Origin: Caldiserica bacterium UBA646
GTDB lineage: Bacteria; Caldisericota; Caldisericia; Caldisericales; Caldisericaceae
Reading direction: 5' to 3'
DNA length: 6,978 nucleotides
Assembly (NCBI GenBank): GCA_002299965.1
Contig: DBOM01000007.1
Span: 1-6,978, forward strand
Shown: positions 5,305-6,978 of the stretch, piece after piece
Position numbering within the stretch: position 1 is the first letter of the stretch
Layout: the number at the start of each line of letters is the position of its first letter
Notes under the pieces: model-generated
Database searches by the model: none
Told to the model about the DNA's origin: nothing
What the model saw: the letters and a program-made list of their open reading frames with translations, nothing else
Position numbers and translations under genes: made by a program

Positions 5305-6783
5305 TTAAGGCGTCCAGTAGATTTCAACTGTGATGAAACCGCTGTTGTCGCTATAAGCGTCGTCCACGATAGTAAACATGAGCTGGTTGCCATCACCGTT
5401 CACATCGAACGTGTAGATGTGATCTGGATTGAATAACGTCGGCTGCCATGTCACGGCTGCGCCGCCAATCCAAACCTGCAGTCGTTGGGACGCCTGCTGG
5501 TACCATCCTGCTATGCCACCGGGAGCGTGAGCCGCGTTACGGTAGTTCCACGCCGCGTCGGCAATCCCATACTCACCCCAGTTGGCGAAGCGGTACGTGC
5601 CACTCGCCTTGAGACTATAGTTCTTTCCTTCTTCGAGATCGATGTTGCTGTAGGTTGGTATCGGTATGTATTTGTCAGTCCCGTACGGAGTGACTTGAAC
5701 CGTGTCTACAAGAATTGGCTGCACAGTGTAGCTAAAGTAGGTCGCCCAGTTTTTGCCTTCGAAATCTTCGCCTGCACCCCAGGCTGTCTCGGTTTGCAGC
5801 TCCCTTTCTACAATCTGGTATTGATAATCCAGTTTGTATATCAGGCCGGTAGGATTAGCTGTAGAACTGCTTGACCCAGGATAGTTACGAACCATCACTT
5901 CAAGTGTGTTAGTCCAAAGCGAAAGGTTGAGGTCGGGGAATTCGTCAATAGTGCCCCACTCGTGGTTATCACCGTAAGGACCATAGACCTCGCCATCCGA
6001 ACCGATCAATGTACCGTTGAGATAAACTTCCTCTGCATTATCTGCGGTCATACTTGTTAGTGTACCAGTAATATTTACAGCATTCAAGGGAATCACAATG
6101 TTGCGGGTAAAGAGTCGCCAGCTATTGTTGGAGACCGGGGCTTCTGTGTAGTAAGCACTGGAAATCCATTGAGCTCCAGTGATTGTTGGCCAAGAGGGAT
6201 GTTTCCATGTCAGAACAGCAGGGCTTGGGGTACCAGCATAGGGTCCTGAATAATCTATTGGATATCCAGGATTTAATGTGTCCTCTGCAATGTGAAGTAC
6301 ATTGTCAAGAAGTACGTCTCCTAAGGCATCGCCGCTGGCAACGCTAGCTGTTATTGGAGCGCTAAGAAGTTCAGGTAATTGCACTTTAGCATGAGCGGCA
6401 ATGACGAGGGGTTCACTACCTAAGCCCAATGGGATTTCATAGGTCCACTCCGTAACGGCAGGGTCATGTTTTGTTGAATAGGGGAGGAACTGCCCCGGAA
6501 TTGGATTGCCATTCTTCTGAGGGATATCATCAAGGTCAGTTGCGACAGCCAAATGTGTTTCTGTCATTTTCCATCCGCCAGTGGTTTCGTATTTAACATA
6601 CAGGTTATCGGTGTCATGCCAGACACACACCTTACCAACATTGATATCTTGGCCCGCAAGCAAGGTAAAACATTCTTCTTGAATTACTTCTGTATCTGCC
6701 GCCACTGAAGCTGGAGTAGTTGCTGCTAACATACCCACCATTACCATTGCAACAACAATTAAAATGCTTACAAATTTTTTCAT
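5305..6783 (-). CDS. Exported multi-domain beta-sandwich protein with LecA-like C-terminal domain
   Basis: A 492-residue exported protein. A clear Sec signal peptide (MKKF then a hydrophobic core to about 20) ends near ASVAA|D (about 29-30). Residues about 36-135 form a module with VWHDTDNLYVKYETTGGW and THLAVATDLDDIP, and GNPIPGQF, which I recall as a recurring module of secreted bacterial and archaeal proteins, without a firm name. Residues about 205-325 look like a carbohydrate-binding-type jelly roll (ADNAEEVYLNGTLIGSDGE, then NTLEVMVRN). About 333-355 is a linker-like TAWGAGEDFEGKNWATYF. Residues about 375-490 end in FTIVDDAYSDNSGFITVEI, resembling the calcium- and galactose-binding end of LecA (PA-IL). 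No lipobox, membrane anchor or sorting motif is seen, so it is probably released or loosely surface-bound. No catalytic motif is recognised. Start ATG 6783 with AAAGGAGG (6799-6792). Higher G+C, rising toward the C-terminus, and codon use unlike the neighbours suggest transfer. Confidence 0.88.
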   Translation of the reverse strand: MKKFVSILIVVAMVMVGMLAATTPASVAADTEVIQEECFTLLAGQDINVGKVCVWHDTDNLYVKYETTGGWKMTETHLAVATDLDDIPQKNGNPIPGQFLPYSTKHDPAVTEWTYEIPLGLGSEPLVIAAHAKVQLPELLSAPITASVASGDALGDVLLDNVLHIAEDTLNPGYPIDYSGPYAGTPSPAVLTWKHPSWPTITGAQWISSAYYTEAPVSNNSWRLFTRNIVIPLNAVNITGTLTSMTADNAEEVYLNGTLIGSDGEVYGPYGDNHEWGTIDEFPDLNLSLWTNTLEVMVRNYPGSSSSTANPTGLIYKLDYQYQIVERELQTETAWGAGEDFEGKNWATYFSYTVQPILVDTVQVTPYGTDKYIPIPTYSNIDLEEGKNYSLKASGTYRFANWGEYGIADAAWNYRNAAHAPGGIAGWYQQASQRLQVWIGGAAVTWQPTLFNPDHIYTFDVNGDGNQLMFTIVDDAYSDNSGFITVEIYWTP

Positions 6784-6845
6784 CAGTAATTCCTCCTTTC
6801 AAAAATTTTGATTTTTTTGACTTTTCTCTTTTCAACGCTCATCAT
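6783..6845 (-). CDS. Possible leader ORF coupled to the exported-protein gene (20 codons)
   Basis: Tandem ATGs at 6845-6843 and 6842-6840 follow an AGAGGA SD and open a frame encoding MMSVEKRKVKKIKIFERRNY. The RR pair is encoded by the SD of the big gene, and the TGA (6785-6783) overlaps its ATG by one base (TGATG), a classic stop-restart arrangement. The peptide is very basic and not recognised. The design mirrors the leader ORF before lgt. It may be only a coupling device rather than a functional peptide, or chance. Confidence 0.45.
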   Translation of the reverse strand: MMSVEKRKVKKIKIFERRNY

Positions 6846-6978
6846 ACTTCCTCTGACAATTTTTTTATCCTAATGTCCATCTTAAACTGCTTTCCTTGTT
6901 TCTCCGATAAAAACCATTTTTACAAGTTCCACCATAAGCCCGACTCACCATTTGCCCATTTAGACCAAAAACCTTTTG
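6846..6978 (-). other. Unresolved right edge; edge-open minus-strand frames, possible end of another gene
   Basis: On the minus strand a frame is open from the edge for 37 codons to a TAA at 6867-6865 (containing MVSRAYGGTCKNGFYRRNKE). A second short frame (MVELVKMVFIGETRKAV) and a third with one internal stop also look peptide-like, so coding in any one cannot be decided. No riboswitch I know fits and no good promoter for the exported-protein gene was found, so its promoter may lie further right, outside the window, or this could be the tail of an upstream gene or of a repeat. Confidence 0.35.

Noticed and set aside
5485..5874. A 129-residue plus-strand frame opposite the exported-protein gene
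   Set aside because: It is a shadow of the intact minus-strand gene in GC-richer DNA, with no SD, no recognisable motif and abundant Arg/Val typical of antisense frames.
6632..6835. A 67-residue minus-strand frame beginning MKREKSKKSK
   Set aside because: It overlaps the start of the exported-protein gene in another frame; the signal-peptide frame with AAAGGAGG is clearly the real one.
6846..6978. Cyclic-di-GMP-I riboswitch before the exported-protein gene, suggested by GGTCTAA and GGGCAAATGG
   Set aside because: The order of the elements is wrong and the GACGCAAAGCC core is missing.

Overview
The window reads as part of a small, AT-rich, compactly packed bacterial chromosome. Bacterial housekeeping genes (acpS, nnr, lgt), Shine-Dalgarno sites of the AGGAGG type and heavy use of ATA, AGA and AAA codons point to a low-GC bacterium, perhaps an anaerobe or thermophile. 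A Caldisericota-like or Thermotogota-like lineage is only a guess; no ribosomal RNA or other strong phylogenetic marker is present. The 3001-3060 line has 19/60 G+C by hand count, while 5521-5580, inside the large right-hand gene, has 39/60, so at least two compositional layers are present.

Layout. (a) 1-124, minus strand: start of a gene that runs off the left edge, with a GTG start and a good SD. (b) 125-217: divergent control region with two promoters facing outward whose -35 boxes overlap; the rightward one gives an apparently leaderless acpS mRNA. (c) 218-3791, plus strand: a tight operon of acpS, nnr (bifunctional NAD(P)HX epimerase/dehydratase), a TPR-like protein and a UPF0173 metallo-beta-lactamase-fold hydrolase; the first three overlap each other by 20 and 23 bases. 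(d) 3766-4572, minus strand: a divergent lgt-family gene whose 3' end overlaps the hydrolase gene by 26 bases, tail to tail. (e) 4573-5304: control and junk DNA that is more structured than it first looks. It holds a 27-28 codon leader ORF with an attenuator-like hairpin in front of lgt, a terminator-like palindrome, and a decayed, frameshifted gene for a secreted copper-amine-oxidase-N-terminal ('stalk') domain protein interrupted by an apparent 64-base insertion that forms a long inverted repeat. (f) 5305-6783, minus strand: an intact gene of higher G+C for a 492-residue exported multi-domain beta-sandwich protein with a LecA-like C-terminus, preceded by a 19-20 codon leader ORF whose TGA overlaps its ATG. 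(g) 6846-6978: unresolved DNA at the right edge.

How it fits together: the plus-strand operon joins carrier-protein activation (AcpS) to nicotinamide cofactor repair (Nnr), a common bacterial pairing, with two accessory genes. The minus-strand half is about the cell envelope: lipoprotein lipidation (Lgt), a dead stalk-domain exported protein and a live exported protein probably acquired from elsewhere. The most unusual observations are the leaderless acpS promoter, the two tiny ATGATG-starting leader ORFs coupled to lgt and to the exported protein gene, the attenuator-like lgt leader, and the reconstructable pseudogene with its palindrome-forming insertion. I did not find a CRISPR array, tRNA, rRNA, intact mobile element or defence system.
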